Below are positions 36,185-64,000 of a DNA stretch of 64,000 nt, piece after piece. The notes below the pieces were generated by a model, which was not told the origin of the DNA, did not search any database, and saw nothing but the letters and a program-made list of their open reading frames with translations. This DNA comes from Owenia fusiformis (Eukaryota; Annelida; Polychaeta; Sabellida; Oweniidae), in contig CAIIXF020000006.1 of the NCBI GenBank assembly GCA_903813345.2, positions 6,312,989-6,376,988 on the forward strand. The letters run 5' to 3'. The translations under genes and the position numbers were made by a program. How positions within the stretch are numbered: position 1 is the stretch's first letter; each line of letters opens with the position of its first letter.

Positions 36185-36369
36185 TTTGAATGAATTTTCT
36201 TCAATTTGTTTCTTTGAAAAGTACATTTCTTATCAAGAATTCATTTTGTATCTCATTCACAAGCAATATTAATGTCACATTTCCCCAACAAACTATTTCA
36301 ATATATCATGTCTCTATCAGGGGATATGTTCTAACTGCAAGTAATTTCCTGTGTCGTGACGAGACTCAA

Positions 36370-36453
36370 GTGCTCATGAAAAGCCTGGAGTATTCATGAC
36401 AAGCCTGGAGTATTCATGACAAGCCTCGAGTATTCATGACAAGTCTCAAGTGT

Positions 36454-36465
<12 letters not shown>
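36370..36465. repeat. 20-bp tandem repeat spanning the DNMT1 stop codon
   Basis: About five copies of GTATTCATGACAAGCCTGGA run from 36370 to 36465, each containing TCATGA. The most upstream copy in the DNMT1 sense supplies the last coding triplets (GLS) and the TGA stop; the others lie in the 3' UTR. Confidence 0.8.
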
Positions 36466-63084
<26,619 letters not shown>

Positions 63085-64000
63085 CTATAGAAAACAGAAG
63101 AGACAAATATACTCAAACCAAGTGGAAAGGATGTGAAAGGATGTACAGAATTTTTGGCCCTTTTTAAATATATGTGAAATATGATTTTTATTACTGACCC
63201 TAGTTATGCACTTTTTGTGAATTCTGGCAAATAATTAAAGGATGTATATAACTAGGTGTCAAAAACACTCGGATAGTTAATAATATATGTGAATGAGTTT
63301 GTTTTTCAGGTTTTACAATTTTTAATATATTCTCCAATACCTGACTCATTCTCACCCTTAAGATTTAATAATATATGTGAATGAGTTTGTTTTTCACGTT
63401 TTACAATTTTTAATTATTCTTCAATACCTGACTCATTCTCAGTTCCCCAAGATCTCCAATTATCTCACAAAAATATTGCATTACAGAAGAAAATTGCACA
63501 CACGAACATAATAAAGTCCCCACCATGTGAGTTATTGCAAACTGCTATGGGGGCTAACACAGTTAGAGGTGTTTACAGGAATATTTAAAGATAATAAATC
63601 ATAGTCATCTTATAGTCAAACTGACCAACAGGCAAGTAACATGTCGCCAGTGAGCTAACCTGTCAAAAAATCAAGTGGACCTGGATTAACAAGCCAGCGA
63701 TTATGCCAAACTCTGAGTATTATTGTCTCATTTTTACAAAATCAACATCCATGACTTAGCGACACATTAGACAGATGGTTGAACAGAAAGATGCTTTCTC
63801 TTTATCCCTCAGGAACAATGTTCGATGGGATATTTGAATAATTTTATTTTGAAAAACATTAAATCAACCTATTGTATTGTAAACATTCAAAATATATTTG
63901 CAAACAAACATTTTTTACATATATTGATACAGATATATGATATTTGTAAAATAAATTATATTGTGAATGAAAATGGCCAATTTTTACTGAAGAGGCAGTT
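63085..64000 (-). other. DNMT1: Right edge: DNMT1 intron
   Basis: Upstream intronic sequence with a 90-base direct duplication (AATAATATATGTGAATGAG at about 63279 and 63368) and, near 63747-63835, a segment ending TTCGATGGGATA that resembles the 3' end of family A. No exon was recognised. Confidence 0.5.

Overview
The window is animal (metazoan) genomic DNA: AT-rich, with short coding exons joined by GT..AG introns, long intergenic and intronic stretches, and dense interspersed repeats. Recognisable host genes are NELFE (a Pol II pausing factor), the C-terminal two thirds of DNMT1 with CXXC, BAH and methyltransferase domains, an EGF/ZP-domain membrane protein, and an intronless rhodopsin-type GPCR. 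Gene content, the many palindromic MITEs and a DIRS-type retrotransposon suggest a marine invertebrate, but I cannot fix the phylum from the sequence.

Layout. 516-1930 (minus): a two-exon gene for a 110-residue single-pass membrane protein I cannot name. 2.3-4.5 kb: nested terminal-inverted-repeat elements and a degenerate duplication. 4996-14796 (plus): NELFE, ten coding exons, 278 residues, all splice phases consistent; its introns hold TA-flanked MITEs and a large tandem array. 15922-22860 (minus): a 12-exon, 532-residue secreted-then-anchored protein with signal peptide, EGF-like modules, ZP domain, furin-type site, transmembrane helix and short tail. 22.9-30.2 kb: no gene found, several MITEs. 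30253-31410 (plus): a 385-residue GPCR whose DRY motif reads NSF. 31.4-36.4 kb: no intact gene, one decayed retroelement fragment. 36454-63084 (minus): DNMT1, 20 coding exons giving the last 1002 residues; the N-terminal part (DMAP1, PCNA and RFTS regions) lies beyond the right edge.

The most striking object is a 5852-bp, apparently intact DIRS-type tyrosine-recombinase retrotransposon (55346-61197) in the DNMT1 intron between the CXXC and BAH1 exons, in the same orientation as the gene. It has inverted terminal repeats, an internal complementary region joining the complements of both ends, an RS-rich gag-like ORF, an RT/RNase H ORF and a tyrosine recombinase ORF, with long ORF overlaps. It sits in a 21-bp minisatellite, and neighbouring repeat copies show the empty site and no target duplication. 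Its terminal repeats carry a compact cluster of NRF1-, GC-box-, ETS- and ISRE-like sites, with outward-facing consensus splice donors.

The other recurrent theme is repeat architecture: several elements have short inverted termini around a tandem array (12.8-14.5 kb, 38.7-40.4 kb), and one roughly 0.5-1.2 kb family recurs in the same orientation at 17.8, 43.3, 47.2 and 48.9 kb. Exon boundaries here were inferred by eye from splice consensus, reading phase and recalled family similarity; no alignment or transcript was available.
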